Counted from the stretch's first letter, positions 1 to 9,595 are shown. The stretch: DNA of 64,000 bases from Streptomyces rishiriensis (GCF_030815485.1 NZ_JAUSWV010000002.1:6944001-7008000); one strand, 5' to 3'. A program made the numbers and translations. The notes: generated from the sequence alone by a model not told the origin.

Positions 1-342
1 TACTACTACTGGCTCGACGACGCCCGCGCACCCGACTTCGCGCAGCTGGTGGAGATCCACCGCAAGCCCGGCTACGACCCGGCCGAGCTGTTCATGGATC
101 CCCTGGACCCCTACGTGAAGGTGAAGGCGGCCACCGCCCTGGCCCGCAAGAAGCTCGGCATGCGTTACCGCATGGCGGTGGTGCCCCTCGATCCCTCCCC
201 GGTGCGCGGCAGCCACGGCCGCCTTCCCGCGAGCGACGACGACGGTCCGCTCCTCATCTGCTCCACCCCCCGTTCGCTCGGCGACCGCGTCGCGGCCACC
301 GACGTGAAAGCACTGCTGCTCCGACTGGCCGGTCTTTCCTGA
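1..342 (+). CDS. Alkaline phosphatase superfamily protein, C-terminal part (partial)
   Basis: The frame is open at the left edge and ends at TGA 340-342, giving the last 113 residues. The fragment has the tail typical of actinomycete type I phosphodiesterase/nucleotide pyrophosphatase-like members of the alkaline phosphatase superfamily: GSHGRLP followed by a short loop, then LLICSTP and a final DVKALLL helix. The His in GSHGR is probably one of the metal ligands. The catalytic nucleophile and remaining ligands lie outside the window, so substrate cannot be judged. It is 71 bases upstream of, and co-directional with, an exported sugar-phosphate-isomerase-like gene, so the two may be co-transcribed. 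Confidence 0.75.
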   Translation, partial: YYYWLDDARAPDFAQLVEIHRKPGYDPAELFMDPLDPYVKVKAATALARKKLGMRYRMAVVPLDPSPVRGSHGRLPASDDDGPLLICSTPRSLGDRVAATDVKALLLRLAGLS

Positions 343-413
343 CGGATTGCCGACCGGTCATCAGTGAAGCACTCACCACTGACAACGCCCCGTGATCCCG
401 AGAGGTTCCAGAC

Positions 414-1460
414 ATGAGCCGCATCTCCGACATCGACCCCGAACTCACCCACCGGCTGACCAGACGAGGCATGCTCGGCGTCGCCGCGGGCGCCACCGCG
501 GCCGCGCTGCTGGGGGCCGCCGCCGCGCCGGCCGGCGCGGCACCCGCCACCGGCACCGATGCCTCCGCGACCGGCCGCGGCCGTCCCGTCCTGCCCCCCG
601 GCCGTCTCGGGATCCAGCTCTACAGCCTGCGCGACAAGGTCTCGACGCTGGGCTTCGCCCCCGTCTTCGCCGAGTTGAGCAAGTACGGGTACGACGAGGT
701 GGAGTTCGCCGGTTACACCCAGGGCTCCGCGGGCCCCATCACCCTCGCCCAGCTCAAGCGGCTGGCGCGCCGGCACGGTCTGACGCCGATCGGCAGCCAC
801 GTCGGTTACTACTCCAGCGACCCGAACGCCTACACGTTCGCCCAGAACCTCACCAAGGTCCTCGACGACGCGCAGGCCCTCGGTCTCCCACACATCGGCA
901 CCGCCTCCGGTCCGTTCCGCTACGGCTCGACCGTCGACGCGTGGAAGCGCGCGGCCGAGGAGTTCAACACGTACGGAGCGGCCGCAAGGGCCCGCGGCAT
1001 GAAGTTCTACCAGCACAATCACTCCGACGAGTTCGGCTTCGCGACCGACAATCCCAAGGTCCGTCTCTACGACGTGCTGCTCGCCGAGACCGACCCCGAC
1101 CTGGTGTTCTTGGAGATGGACATCTTCTGGGCGTACGCCGGCCGGTTCCGGTTCTCGAGGCGGGCCGACGGCACGCCCGCGCCCTTCGAGCCGCTGGACT
1201 ACGTGCTGCGGCAGCCGCATCGCTATCCGCTCTTCCATGTGAAGGACGGAGTCAGCGACCCCTCCAACGAGTTCGGATACCGGATGACCGACGTCGGGGA
1301 CGGCGACATCGACTACCAGCGGTTCCTCTCCGCCGTCACCCGGCTGCGCGGTGAGCGCCTGGCCCACCACTGGCAGGCCGAGCACGACAACCCGGTCGAG
1401 TCCTTCGCCTTCGCACGGAAGTCGAGCGCGCACCTGCACTCGTTGCGCGAGAAGTGCTGA
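414..1460 (+). CDS. Tat-exported TIM-barrel sugar phosphate isomerase/epimerase-like protein
   Basis: The protein has 348 residues. A twin-arginine signal (RR at 17-18, GMLGV, then an Ala-rich stretch to about residue 43) predicts export in folded form. The mature part is an AP-endonuclease-2/xylose-isomerase-like TIM barrel, with the opening strand LGIQLYSLRD and likely metal ligands in EVEFAGY, YQHNHSDEF, EMDIFWA, HVKDG and the final HWQAEHDN segment. Enzymes of this fold isomerise or epimerise sugars, but members are functionally diverse and the substrate is unknown. The ATG at 414 follows GAGAGG at a usable distance. The gene ends just before a perfect 24-bp hairpin. Confidence 0.85.
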   Translation: MSRISDIDPELTHRLTRRGMLGVAAGATAAALLGAAAAPAGAAPATGTDASATGRGRPVLPPGRLGIQLYSLRDKVSTLGFAPVFAELSKYGYDEVEFAGYTQGSAGPITLAQLKRLARRHGLTPIGSHVGYYSSDPNAYTFAQNLTKVLDDAQALGLPHIGTASGPFRYGSTVDAWKRAAEEFNTYGAAARARGMKFYQHNHSDEFGFATDNPKVRLYDVLLAETDPDLVFLEMDIFWAYAGRFRFSRRADGTPAPFEPLDYVLRQPHRYPLFHVKDGVSDPSNEFGYRMTDVGDGDIDYQRFLSAVTRLRGERLAHHWQAEHDNPVESFAFARKSSAHLHSLREKC

Positions 1461-1491
1461 GTACCCGGCGCACCATGCGCTGAGCGGGCGC

Positions 1492-1547
1492 ACGCGCGCG
1501 TGGAGGCCCACCCCGGCAGATGACGGGGTGGGCCTCCACGCGCGCGT
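1492..1547. terminator. Bidirectional hairpin terminator
   Basis: A perfect 24-bp inverted repeat (1492-1515 and 1524-1547) with an 8-base loop lies between two convergent genes, 32 bases after the isomerase stop and about 100 bases before the stop of the leftward transporter. It lacks a U-run, as is common in Streptomyces. Confidence 0.85.
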
Positions 1548-1650
1548 ACGTCGTCAGCCCACGGCACCGCGGCCGATGCCGTCGGTGACCGTCGTGACCC
1601 GTGCCGACGCCGACGCCACCAGCGGGCCGAAGTCGCTCTTCGCCGTCATG

Positions 1651-3042
1651 TCAGGCCGTTTCCTCGCCGAGCGGCTGCGGGTTGGGGACGATCCGACGAC
1701 CGGCCGTCGGCCTGCCGGGAGCCTTCAGGAAGATCGCAAGTACCGCCGAGGCGAGACCGATGCAGCCCGCCAGGACGAACGCGCCCTCGTAGTCCCACAC
1801 GCCGACCACGATCGAGCCGACCCCGGAGCCCACGAGGCCCGAGACGAGCTTGGAGCTGTAGACCATGCCGTAGTTGCTGGCGTTGTTGTTCTCCCCGAAG
1901 TAGTCCGCGGTCATCGCGGCGAACAGCGGGAAGATCGCCCCGCCGCCGAAACCGGAGACCATGGAGCAGAACAGGAAGAACGGCATGCTGCCCATCTGGC
2001 CGGAGACCAGCACACCGAACTGCGCGGTGCCCAGCACGAGGCAGACGATGATCAGGGTGTGGCGGCGGCCGTAACGGTCGGAGATCCAGCCGATGATGCC
2101 GCGCCCGGTGCCGTTGACGATCGCCTTCAGGGACATGGCCGTGGCCACGATCCCCCCGGCGAAGCCCATGTCCTTGCCGAACGGCACCTGGAAGGCGATA
2201 CCGAAGATGTTGATCCCGGCCGTGCACAGCAGACAGAACCACATCATCCACAGGACGGGGGTACGCGCTGCCTCCTTGGGGGTGTACTGCTTCACCGCCG
2301 GCGGGTTCTTCTGGAGCGCCCGGCGGATCTTCGGGTCGTCGGTGAGCCTGAGCGGATCGACGTGCGCAGGCCACCAGTTCTTCGGCGGGTCCTTGAAGAA
2401 CCACCCCGCGAACGCCACGACGGCGCAGCAGACGAGGCCCACCGTGACCAGTACGCCCTTGTAGTTGCTCAGGTCCATGTACGACGTGAACAGGAACACG
2501 AAGGGCACCGAGCCGTAGGCGAAACCGCCGTTGACCATGCCGGTCTTGCCGCCCTTGCGTTCCGGGTACCACTTGCCGACCATGTTCACGCAGGTCGCGT
2601 AGACGAGGCCGGCGCCGATGCCGCTGCACATGCCGAAGCCGAGATAGGCGACGGTGACATGCGGCGCGTACGCGAGGGACAGATAGCCGAGGAGCGTGCC
2701 CAGCGCGCCGAGCATCATCGCGTACCGCGCGGGCAGCCTGCCGCTCTCCCGCAGCTGCCCGGCCGGGAAGGCCACGGCCGCCTGGAAGAACACCCAGACG
2801 CCCATCAGCCAGAAGATGTGCCCACTGCTCCACAGGTGGGCGTCGTGCAGTGTGTCCTCGGCGGATGTGAACGCGTACTCCGAGGAGCTGATGCCCAGCA
2901 TGCCCATCCAGGGGAAGAGCACCATGGTCCAGCGTGGTCGCCCCATGATGTCCCGGTCGCTCTCGCCGATCCGGTACACACGGCCGTTGCGGTCGGTCAC
3001 CTCCCGGTAGGGGAGGGTCGTCGAGTAGTCGGTGGTTGTCAT
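1651..3042 (-). CDS. MFS transporter, oxalate/formate antiporter (OFA) family
   Basis: The protein has 463 residues with about 12 hydrophobic segments and cytoplasmic basic loops such as SDRYGRRH. A large soluble loop follows segment 6 (about residues 195-250), as in the OFA family. OFA members exchange oxalate for formate or carry related mono- and dicarboxylates. The ATG at 3042 is preceded by AAGGGG about 10 bases upstream; an upstream in-frame GTG at 3093 is less likely. The gene is the last of a leftward set with the acyl-CoA synthetase, Frc and Oxc-like genes, so oxalate uptake with formate release is the obvious role, though substrate is inferred from context. Confidence 0.85.
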   Translation of the reverse strand: MTTTDYSTTLPYREVTDRNGRVYRIGESDRDIMGRPRWTMVLFPWMGMLGISSSEYAFTSAEDTLHDAHLWSSGHIFWLMGVWVFFQAAVAFPAGQLRESGRLPARYAMMLGALGTLLGYLSLAYAPHVTVAYLGFGMCSGIGAGLVYATCVNMVGKWYPERKGGKTGMVNGGFAYGSVPFVFLFTSYMDLSNYKGVLVTVGLVCCAVVAFAGWFFKDPPKNWWPAHVDPLRLTDDPKIRRALQKNPPAVKQYTPKEAARTPVLWMMWFCLLCTAGINIFGIAFQVPFGKDMGFAGGIVATAMSLKAIVNGTGRGIIGWISDRYGRRHTLIIVCLVLGTAQFGVLVSGQMGSMPFFLFCSMVSGFGGGAIFPLFAAMTADYFGENNNASNYGMVYSSKLVSGLVGSGVGSIVVGVWDYEGAFVLAGCIGLASAVLAIFLKAPGRPTAGRRIVPNPQPLGEETA

Positions 3043-3164
3043 GTCGCTCAGCACCCCTTGCGTCGAAAGTTCTGGCCAGCGCCCCCTGTCCAATGCCTTT
3101 CGTGTGCGCTCGGGACCCGGGCCGGCCGACGCGCACCGTCGGCCGGCCCCGTGCCTGGGTCACG

Positions 3165-5309
3165 TCATGAACCGCCCCCCAACAGTCCCGCCGCACGCGC
3201 CCACCGGTACTTGGCGCCGAGCACCGCCACCGGCTGTTCGGTCGTGTACGGGTAGGCCACGACGCCTCGTTCGTAGAGGTACTGGCAGGCCTCCTCGACC
3301 TCCACGTCACCCGCGAGCGACGCCACGACGGGCTTCTCCACGCCGCGTTCGCGGAACTCGCCCACCACGCGCGCGGTGAGCTCCGCGAAGACCATCGGGG
3401 GAGTGACGATCGTGTGCCAGTAGCCGAGCACCAGCGCGTGGATGCGCGGGTCCTCGAGCCCCAGCCGGATCGTCGCCTCGTACGTCGACGGCGGCTCGCC
3501 CCCGGTGATGTCGATCGGGTTGCCCGCCGCCCCGAAGGGCGGGATGAACGCGCGGAACGCCGCGTCCAGGTCCGGCGGGATGTCCATCAGGGTGAGGCCG
3601 TTGTCGGTCACGGCGTCCGACAGCAGCACCCCGCTGCCGCCCGCGCCCGTGATGATCACTATGTTGTCGCCCTTGGGGGTGGGCAGCACCGGCAACGCGC
3701 GCGCGTACTCCAGCATGTCGTTCAGCCCCGGCGCCCTGATGACGCCCGCCTGCCGCAGGATGTCGTCGTAGACGGCGTCGTCGCCCGCGAGCGCCCCGGT
3801 GTGCGAGCCGGCTGCCTTCGCGCCCGCCGCCGTGCGGCCCGCCTTGAGGACCACGACCGGCTTCCTCGGTACGGTCGCCCGCGCGGCCTCGACGAAGGCG
3901 CGGCCGTCCTTGAGGTCCTCCAGATGCATCGCGATGCAGTCGGTGTGCGGGTCCTCGCCGAACCAGGTCAGCAGGTCGTCCTCGTCCAGGTCCGACTTGT
4001 TGCCGAGCCCGACGATCGCCGAAACGCCGGTCTTCGTGGTCCGCGCGAAGCCCAGGATGGCCATCCCGATGCCACCGGACTGGGAGGTCAGCGCGACCCC
4101 GCCCTTGACGTCGTACGGCGTGCAGAACGTGGCGCACAGGTCGTGCCAGGTCGAGTAGTACCCGTAGATGTTCGGCCCGAGCAGCCGCACGCCGTACCGC
4201 TCGCCGATCGCCACGATCTCGTCCTGGAGCGCGTGTTCCCCGGTCTCCGCGAACCCGGAGGGGATGAGCACGGCGTTCGGGATGTTCTTGCGTCCCACCT
4301 CCTCCAGGGCAGAGGCCACGAACTTGGCGGGGATCGCGAAGACCGCCACATCCACCTCTCCGGGAACGTCGGTGACACTCTTGTACGCCTTGCGGCCCAA
4401 GATGTCATCGGCCCGGGGGTTCACCGGGTGGATGTCCCCGGCGAAACCGCCGTCGACGAGGTTGCGCATCACCGAATTGCCGATCTTGCCCGACTCGTTG
4501 GAGGCGCCGATCACGGCGACGGAGCGCGGCTGCATCAGACGGCGCATCGAGGAGAGGATCTCCGCCCGCGTGTAGCGTCGACGCTCCTTGACCGGTGTGT
4601 CGGAAAGGATCACGCGGATGTCCGCGGCCATCGCGCCCTCGGCCGTGGCGATCACCGGGTTGAGGTCCACCTCGGCGATCTCGGGGAAGTCCGCGACCAG
4701 CCGGGACACCCTGCGGATCTGCTCCGCGACCGCCCACCGGTCCACCCCGGCCTGTCCGCGCACGCCGCGCAGGATCTCCGCCGCACGGATCGAGTCGAGC
4801 ATGGACAGCGCCTCGTCGGCGTCCACCGGAGCCAGCCGGAAGGTGATGTCCTTGAGCACCTCGACGAGCACCCCGCCGAGCCCGAACGCCACGACCTTGC
4901 CGAACGTCGGATCGGTGACCGCACCGACGATGACCTCCTGCCCCTTCGGCAGCAGTTCCTGGATCTGTACGCCCTCGACGCGGGCCCCGGCGTCGTACGC
5001 ACGCGCGTTCTCGACGATCCGGTGGAACGCCGCCCGTACGTCCGACGCGCCCTCCACCCCGACGATCACTCCGCCGGCGTCGGTCTTGTGCAGGATGTCC
5101 GGCGAGACGATCTTCATCACCACGGGGCCCCCGAAGCGCGCCGCGTACGAGACGGCCTCCTCCACGTCCCTCGCCAGCTCCTCGCCCGGCACGGCGATGC
5201 CGTACGCGTCGGCGACCACCTTGCCCTCGGGCGCGGTCAGCGCGGTCCGTCCGTCGGCCCGCACCGCGTCGAGCAGCGCCCGCACCCTGAGCATCCGGTC
5301 CTCGGCCAT
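3165..5309 (-). CDS. Acetate--CoA ligase (ADP-forming) family acyl-CoA synthetase
   Basis: The protein has 714 residues. The domain order is permuted relative to many archaeal ACDs: an ATP-grasp domain comes first (about residues 1-230, with MKIVSPDILHKTDAGGV), then a CoA-binding Rossmann domain starting near VAVIGASNESGKIGN, then succinyl-CoA-synthetase-like ligase domains. SHTGAL supplies the probable phospho-His and ITGAGGSGVL a phosphate-binding loop. The reaction would be reversible acyl-CoA + ADP + Pi to acid + CoA + ATP. The start is ATG 5309; GTG 5312 immediately before it is an alternative. It begins a few bases after the frc stop, so translation is probably coupled. A likely job is to salvage energy from formyl-, oxalyl- or acetyl-CoA, which is inferred. 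Confidence 0.85.
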   Translation of the reverse strand: MAEDRMLRVRALLDAVRADGRTALTAPEGKVVADAYGIAVPGEELARDVEEAVSYAARFGGPVVMKIVSPDILHKTDAGGVIVGVEGASDVRAAFHRIVENARAYDAGARVEGVQIQELLPKGQEVIVGAVTDPTFGKVVAFGLGGVLVEVLKDITFRLAPVDADEALSMLDSIRAAEILRGVRGQAGVDRWAVAEQIRRVSRLVADFPEIAEVDLNPVIATAEGAMAADIRVILSDTPVKERRRYTRAEILSSMRRLMQPRSVAVIGASNESGKIGNSVMRNLVDGGFAGDIHPVNPRADDILGRKAYKSVTDVPGEVDVAVFAIPAKFVASALEEVGRKNIPNAVLIPSGFAETGEHALQDEIVAIGERYGVRLLGPNIYGYYSTWHDLCATFCTPYDVKGGVALTSQSGGIGMAILGFARTTKTGVSAIVGLGNKSDLDEDDLLTWFGEDPHTDCIAMHLEDLKDGRAFVEAARATVPRKPVVVLKAGRTAAGAKAAGSHTGALAGDDAVYDDILRQAGVIRAPGLNDMLEYARALPVLPTPKGDNIVIITGAGGSGVLLSDAVTDNGLTLMDIPPDLDAAFRAFIPPFGAAGNPIDITGGEPPSTYEATIRLGLEDPRIHALVLGYWHTIVTPPMVFAELTARVVGEFRERGVEKPVVASLAGDVEVEEACQYLYERGVVAYPYTTEQPVAVLGAKYRWARAAGLLGGGS

Positions 5310-5313
5310 CACC

Positions 5314-6555
5314 TCAGATCACCCCGTTCGACTTGAGCAGGCGCAGCTCCTCGTCACCGAGGCCGAGTTCGCCGACGTACACCTCTTCGTTGTGCTCGCC
5401 GAGCAGCGGTGAGCCGGTCACCTCGACGGGGGAGTCGGAGAGCTTGAGGGGGCTGCCCACGGTCACGAACTCACCGCGCCGCGGATGCGGTACGCGGACC
5501 ACCATCTCGTTGGCGACCAGCGACTCGTCCTCGATAATCTCCTTGGTGGACAGGATCGGCCCGCACGGGATGTTGTGGGCGTTGAGCCGCTCCAGCACCT
5601 CCCACTTGGCCAGTGTCGAGGACCACTCCTCGATCAGCTGGAACATCTTGCCGAGCTTGGGCAGCCGGGCCTCGGGCGTCGCCCACTCGGGGTCGGCGGC
5701 CAGTTCGGGCCGGCCGATCAGCTCGGTGAGCGGCTGCCAGCCGACGGGCTGCACGATGACGTACACGTAGTCGTTGGGGCCGCCCGGCGCGCACCTGACC
5801 GCCCAGCCGGGCTGGCCGCCGCCGGACGCGTTTCCGGACCGGGGAACCTCGTCGCCGAAGTCGTCGTTGGGATATTCGGCGAGCGGTCCGTGTGCCAGGC
5901 GTTGCTGGTCCCGCAGTTTCACCCGGCACAGGTTGAGTACGGCGTGCTGCATGGCCACGTTGACCCGCTGCCCGCGCCCGGTGTGCTCCCGCTGGAACAG
6001 CGCCGCGAGGATCCCCGCCACGGCGTGCACCCCCGTCCCCGAGTCCCCGATCTGGGCCCCCGTCGCCAGCGGCGGCCCGTCCTCGAAACCGGTGGTCGAC
6101 ATCGACCCGCCCATGGCCTGCGCGACGACCTCGTACGCCTTGAAGTCGGTGTACGGGCCGTCCCCGAACCCCTTGATGGAGGCATAGACGATCCGCGGAT
6201 TGATCTCCTTGACGCGGTCCCAGGTGAACCCCATGCGGTCGACCGCGCCCGGACCGAAGTTCTCGACCATGACGTCGGAGCGCCGGATCAGCTCGGTGAG
6301 GATCTCCTTGCCGCGTTCGGTCTTGGTGTTGAGGGTGATGCTCCGCTTGTTGCAGTTGAGCATCGTGAAGTAGAGGGAGTCGACGTCCGGTAGGTCGCGC
6401 AACTGCTTGCGCGTGATGTCACCCGAGGGCGCCTCCAGCTTGACGACGTCCGCGCCGAGCCAGGCGAGCAGCTGGGTGGCGGACGGGCCCGACTGGACGT
6501 GCGTCATGTCGAGGACGCGGATGCCTTCGAGAGCCTTGCCGGCAGTTCCTGTCAT
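5314..6555 (-). CDS. frc: Formyl-CoA:oxalate CoA-transferase (CaiB/BaiF class III)
   Basis: The protein has 413 residues, close to Oxalobacter Frc (428). Family-diagnostic stretches are present: DMTHVQSGP at the N-terminus, DSLYFTMLNCNKRSI, VMVENFGPGA, and the glycine loop GGGQPGW. The catalytic Asp that forms the acyl-anhydride is D171 in IGDSGTG and is intact. The reaction transfers CoA from formyl-CoA (or succinyl-CoA) to oxalate. The ATG at 6555 was chosen because upstream in-frame sequence overlaps the end of oxc and is not Frc-like. It lies 14 bases after the oxc stop and 4 bases before the acyl-CoA synthetase, so the three form one operon. Confidence 0.9.
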   Translation of the reverse strand: MTGTAGKALEGIRVLDMTHVQSGPSATQLLAWLGADVVKLEAPSGDITRKQLRDLPDVDSLYFTMLNCNKRSITLNTKTERGKEILTELIRRSDVMVENFGPGAVDRMGFTWDRVKEINPRIVYASIKGFGDGPYTDFKAYEVVAQAMGGSMSTTGFEDGPPLATGAQIGDSGTGVHAVAGILAALFQREHTGRGQRVNVAMQHAVLNLCRVKLRDQQRLAHGPLAEYPNDDFGDEVPRSGNASGGGQPGWAVRCAPGGPNDYVYVIVQPVGWQPLTELIGRPELAADPEWATPEARLPKLGKMFQLIEEWSSTLAKWEVLERLNAHNIPCGPILSTKEIIEDESLVANEMVVRVPHPRRGEFVTVGSPLKLSDSPVEVTGSPLLGEHNEEVYVGELGLGDEELRLLKSNGVI

Positions 6556-6569
6556 CGGGGGCACCTCAC

Positions 6570-8253
6570 TCACTTGTACATCGTCTGGTTCATCGTTCCG
6601 GGGGCGTAGGCGTCGGGGTCGACCCAGACGTTGATCAGCGACGGCTTCCCGGACTCGCGGGCGCGCCGCAGCGCGGGTCCGATGTCGGCGGGGTCGCGCA
6701 CCTCCTCGCCGTGGCCGCCGAGCAGCTGGGCGAACTTGTCGTAGTGGACGTCGCCGAGGGTGTTGCCGACCCGTTCGCGCTCCGGGCCGTACTTGGCGGC
6801 CTGGCCGTAACGGATCTGGTTCATGGAGGAGTTGTTGCCGACGATGCCGACGAAGGGGAGGTCGTAGCGCACGAGGGTCTCGAAGTCCCAGCCGGTGAGC
6901 GAGAACGCGCCGTCGCCGAAGAGGGCGACGACCTCCTTGTCGGGCCGTGCCTGCTTGGCCGCCAGCACGAAGGGGACGCCGACGCCCAAGGTGCCCAGCG
7001 GACCGGGGTCCATCCAGTGGCCCGGCGCCTTGGGCTGCACGACCTGGCCGGAGAAGGTGACGATGTCGCCCCCGTCGCCGATGTAGATCGAGTCCTCGGT
7101 GAGGAAGTCGTTGATCTCGCTGACCAGGCGGTAGGGGTGGATGGGGGAGGCGTCCGACCGCAGGTGCGGCAGCCGCTTGTCGAGGGCGCTCTGCTCGGCC
7201 GCGCGCAGCTCGTCGAGCCACTCCTTGCGCCGGGAGGCACCTCCGTCGACCCGCCCGGTCGCGGCGTCGGCCACCGACTTCAGCACCAGCCCGGCGTCAC
7301 CGACGATCCCGAGGTCGATGTCGCGGTTCTTGCCGACGGTGCGGTAGTCGAGGTCGATCTGGACGACCGTGGCGTCCGGCGACAGCCGCTTGCCGTACCC
7401 CATGCGGAAGTCGAAGGGCGTGCCGACGATCACGATGACGTCGGCGTGGGAGAAGGCGTAGCGGCGCGACAGCTGGAAGTGGTGGGGGTCGCCCGGGGGC
7501 AGGGTGCCGCGGCCGGCGCCGTTCATGTAGGCGGGGATGTTCAAGGCGCGCACCAGCTCGACGGCGGCCGCGGTACCCCGGGTCGTCCACACCTGGCTGC
7601 CCAGCAGGATCGCGGGCTTCTCGGCGTGCACGAGCAGGTCGGCGAGCTTCTCGACCGCCGCGGGGTCGCCGGCCGAGCGGGTCGAGGCGCGATAGGCGCC
7701 GGGCAGCGGCACCCGGGCCTTCGCCGTCGGCACCTTGGCGTCGAGGACGTCGCGCGGGATCTCCAGGAAGGCGGGGCCGGGCGCGCCGTGGTAGCACTCG
7801 CGGAACGCCATCGACACCATGTCCGCCACCGCGCGCCGTGTCCGGTACGGCCGCGGCGAACTTGGTGATCGGCGTCATCATGTCGACGTGCGGCAGGTCC
7901 TGGAGCGACCCCATCTTGTGCTGGGTGAGCGCCCCCTGGCCGCCGATCAGCAGCATCGGGGACTCCGCGCGGAAGGCGTTGGCGACACCGGTGACGGCGT
8001 CGGTGGTTCCGGGGCCCGCCGTGACGACCGCGCAGCCGGGCTTGCCGGTGATGCGCGCGTAGCCGTCGGCGGCGTGGGCGGCGACCTGTTCGTGGCGTAC
8101 GTCGACGACTTCTATGCCCTCGTCGACGCAGCCGTCGTAGATGTCGATGATGTGGCCGCCGCACAAGGTGTAGATGCGGTCGACCCCCTCTGCCTTGAGT
8201 GCCTTGGCAACGAGATGACCACCGGAAATCACGTCCTGGGTGCCGTCGGGCAT
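6570..8253 (-). pseudogene. oxc: Oxalyl-CoA decarboxylase / 2-hydroxyacyl-CoA lyase family TPP enzyme, interrupted by a frameshift
   Basis: The N-terminal part (8253 to about 7830) carries the TPP-enzyme glutamate in VDVRHEQ and the ADGYARITGKPG segment. The C-terminal part (about 7829 to 6572) carries the cofactor motif from GDGAFS to VGNN. They lie in different frames. Removing one base of the CC at 7829-7830 restores a continuous protein of about 560 residues, the usual family length, joining TAR to VADMVSM. ATG 8253 follows a GGGACGGGA-like ribosome site. The intact enzyme would split oxalyl-CoA to formyl-CoA and CO2, or cleave 2-hydroxyacyl-CoA. Substrate is inferred from frc and the OFA transporter. 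This is either a true null mutation or a one-base sequence error. Confidence 0.8.
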
Positions 8254-8304
8254 GGCGAAGTCCCGTCCCTTCGTAGGGGGGTGGAAGGCTGTCGCGGTAC
8301 ATTG

Positions 8305-8328
8305 CATACAGTCGACGAATACTGTATG
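8305..8328. promoter_or_regulatory. Perfect inverted repeat in the divergent oxc/sucC promoter region
   Basis: CATACAGT (8305-8312), an 8-base spacer, and ACTGTATG (8321-8328) form an exact palindrome in an unusually A/T-rich patch of the 199-base region between the leftward oxc operon and the rightward sucCD genes. Position and symmetry suggest the operator of a dimeric repressor, possibly GntR-type, controlling both directions. No regulator gene adjoins it. Confidence 0.6.
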
Positions 8329-8452
8329 AAGACTTGTTATCCCGCATCCGGTGGGTGGTGTCCAGGGGGTGTGCCGCACTTTCGGTCAGCGGAGATCGGC
8401 CTCTTCGACGGCTCGGCGGACTCCGGGTTCGACTTCACAGACGGGAGCCGGG

Positions 8453-9583
8453 ATGGACCTGTACGAACACCAGGCAAGGGAACTCTTCGCGGAACACGGC
8501 ATCCCGGTCCCCCGGGCCGAGGTGACCGACTCGCCCAAGGAAGCCCGCGGGATCGCTCGTCGGCTCGGTGGGCGAGTGGTGGTGAAGGCCCAGGTCAAAA
8601 CGGGTGGCCGGGGCAAGGCGGGCGGCGTCAGGCTCGCCGCCGATCCCGCCGCGGCCGAACTGACGGCACGGCAGATCCTCGGTATGACCATCAAGGGACA
8701 CACGGTCGGCACGGTGATGCTGGCCCAACCCGTGGACATCGAGGCGGAGTTCTACGTCTCCTATGTGCTGGACCGCGCGGCCGGCCGCTTCCTCGCGATC
8801 GCCTCCGCCGAAGGGGGGACGGAGATCGAGGAGGTCGCCGCCACCCGGCCCGCAGCGGTCGCCCGCATCCCCGTCGACCCGGCGGAGGGCGTCACCCCGG
8901 CGAAGGCGGGCGAAATCGCCGCCGCGGCCGGTCTGCCCGCGCAGACCGCGGACACACTCGTCCGGCTGTGGCAGGTGCTGGTCCGGGAGGACGCCCTCCT
9001 CGTCGAGGTCAACCCGCTGGTCCGTACCCGCCAGGGGCAGATCCTCGCCCTCGACGGCAAGGTCACCCTCGACGACAACGCGGCCTTCCGCCAGTCACGT
9101 CGGAGCGCCGACGCCGCGGAACACGGCGACCCGCTGGAGGCGGCGGCCGCGGCCAAGGGCCTCAACTACGTGAAACTGGAGGGCGAGGTCGGCGTCATCG
9201 GCAACGGCGCCGGGCTCGTCATGTCGACCCTCGACGTCGTCGCGGGCTGCGGCGCCCGCCCGGCCAACTTCCTCGACATCGGGGGCGGCGCGTCCGCCGA
9301 GGTCATGGCGGACGGACTGTCGGTCGTCCTCTCCGATCCCGCCGTGAAGTCGGTCCTCGTCAACGTCTTCGGCGGCATCACCGCGTGCGACGCGGTGGCC
9401 GAAGGCATCGTGCGCGCCCTGGACACCGTACGGCTCACCAAGCCGCTCGTCGTCCGGCTCGACGGGAACAACGCGGTCCGCGGGCGGGCGATCCTCGACG
9501 CCCGCCGGCACCCGCTGGTCCAGCAGGCCACCACCATGGACGGCGCCGCCCGTCGCGCCGCCGAACTCGCCACCGCAGTCTGA
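8453..9583 (+). CDS. sucC: Succinyl-CoA ligase beta subunit (second copy) or malate-CoA ligase-like
   Basis: The protein has 376 residues. It begins with the family signature MDLYEHQARELF and contains an ATP-grasp domain (KAQVKTGGRGKAGGV) and a C-terminal CoA-ligase domain (NFLDIGGGAS, NVFGGITACD). The ATG at 8453 follows GGGAG. The stop TGA forms part of the sucD ribosome site. SucC and SucD interconvert succinate plus CoA and succinyl-CoA at the expense of a nucleotide triphosphate. Placement beside frc suggests a dedicated CoA donor for oxalate activation rather than the TCA-cycle copy. A malate thiokinase role is an alternative that sequence alone does not exclude. Confidence 0.88.
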   Translation: MDLYEHQARELFAEHGIPVPRAEVTDSPKEARGIARRLGGRVVVKAQVKTGGRGKAGGVRLAADPAAAELTARQILGMTIKGHTVGTVMLAQPVDIEAEFYVSYVLDRAAGRFLAIASAEGGTEIEEVAATRPAAVARIPVDPAEGVTPAKAGEIAAAAGLPAQTADTLVRLWQVLVREDALLVEVNPLVRTRQGQILALDGKVTLDDNAAFRQSRRSADAAEHGDPLEAAAAAKGLNYVKLEGEVGVIGNGAGLVMSTLDVVAGCGARPANFLDIGGGASAEVMADGLSVVLSDPAVKSVLVNVFGGITACDAVAEGIVRALDTVRLTKPLVVRLDGNNAVRGRAILDARRHPLVQQATTMDGAARRAAELATAV

Positions 9584-9595
9584 GGAGACGACGCC

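Noticed and set aside
165..1511. Long antisense reading frame (448 codons) over the isomerase gene, and similar long antisense or shifted frames across most genes
   Set aside because: Typical shadows of high-GC coding sequence: composition dominated by Arg/Gly/Ala/Pro, no motifs, no ribosome sites, and the opposite frame is a clear gene.
5930..5960. His in place of Asp in the Frc segment MQxAVLNL
   Set aside because: At first this looked like loss of the catalytic Asp, but the nucleophile of Frc is the Asp of the GDSxxG motif, which is intact here as D171.
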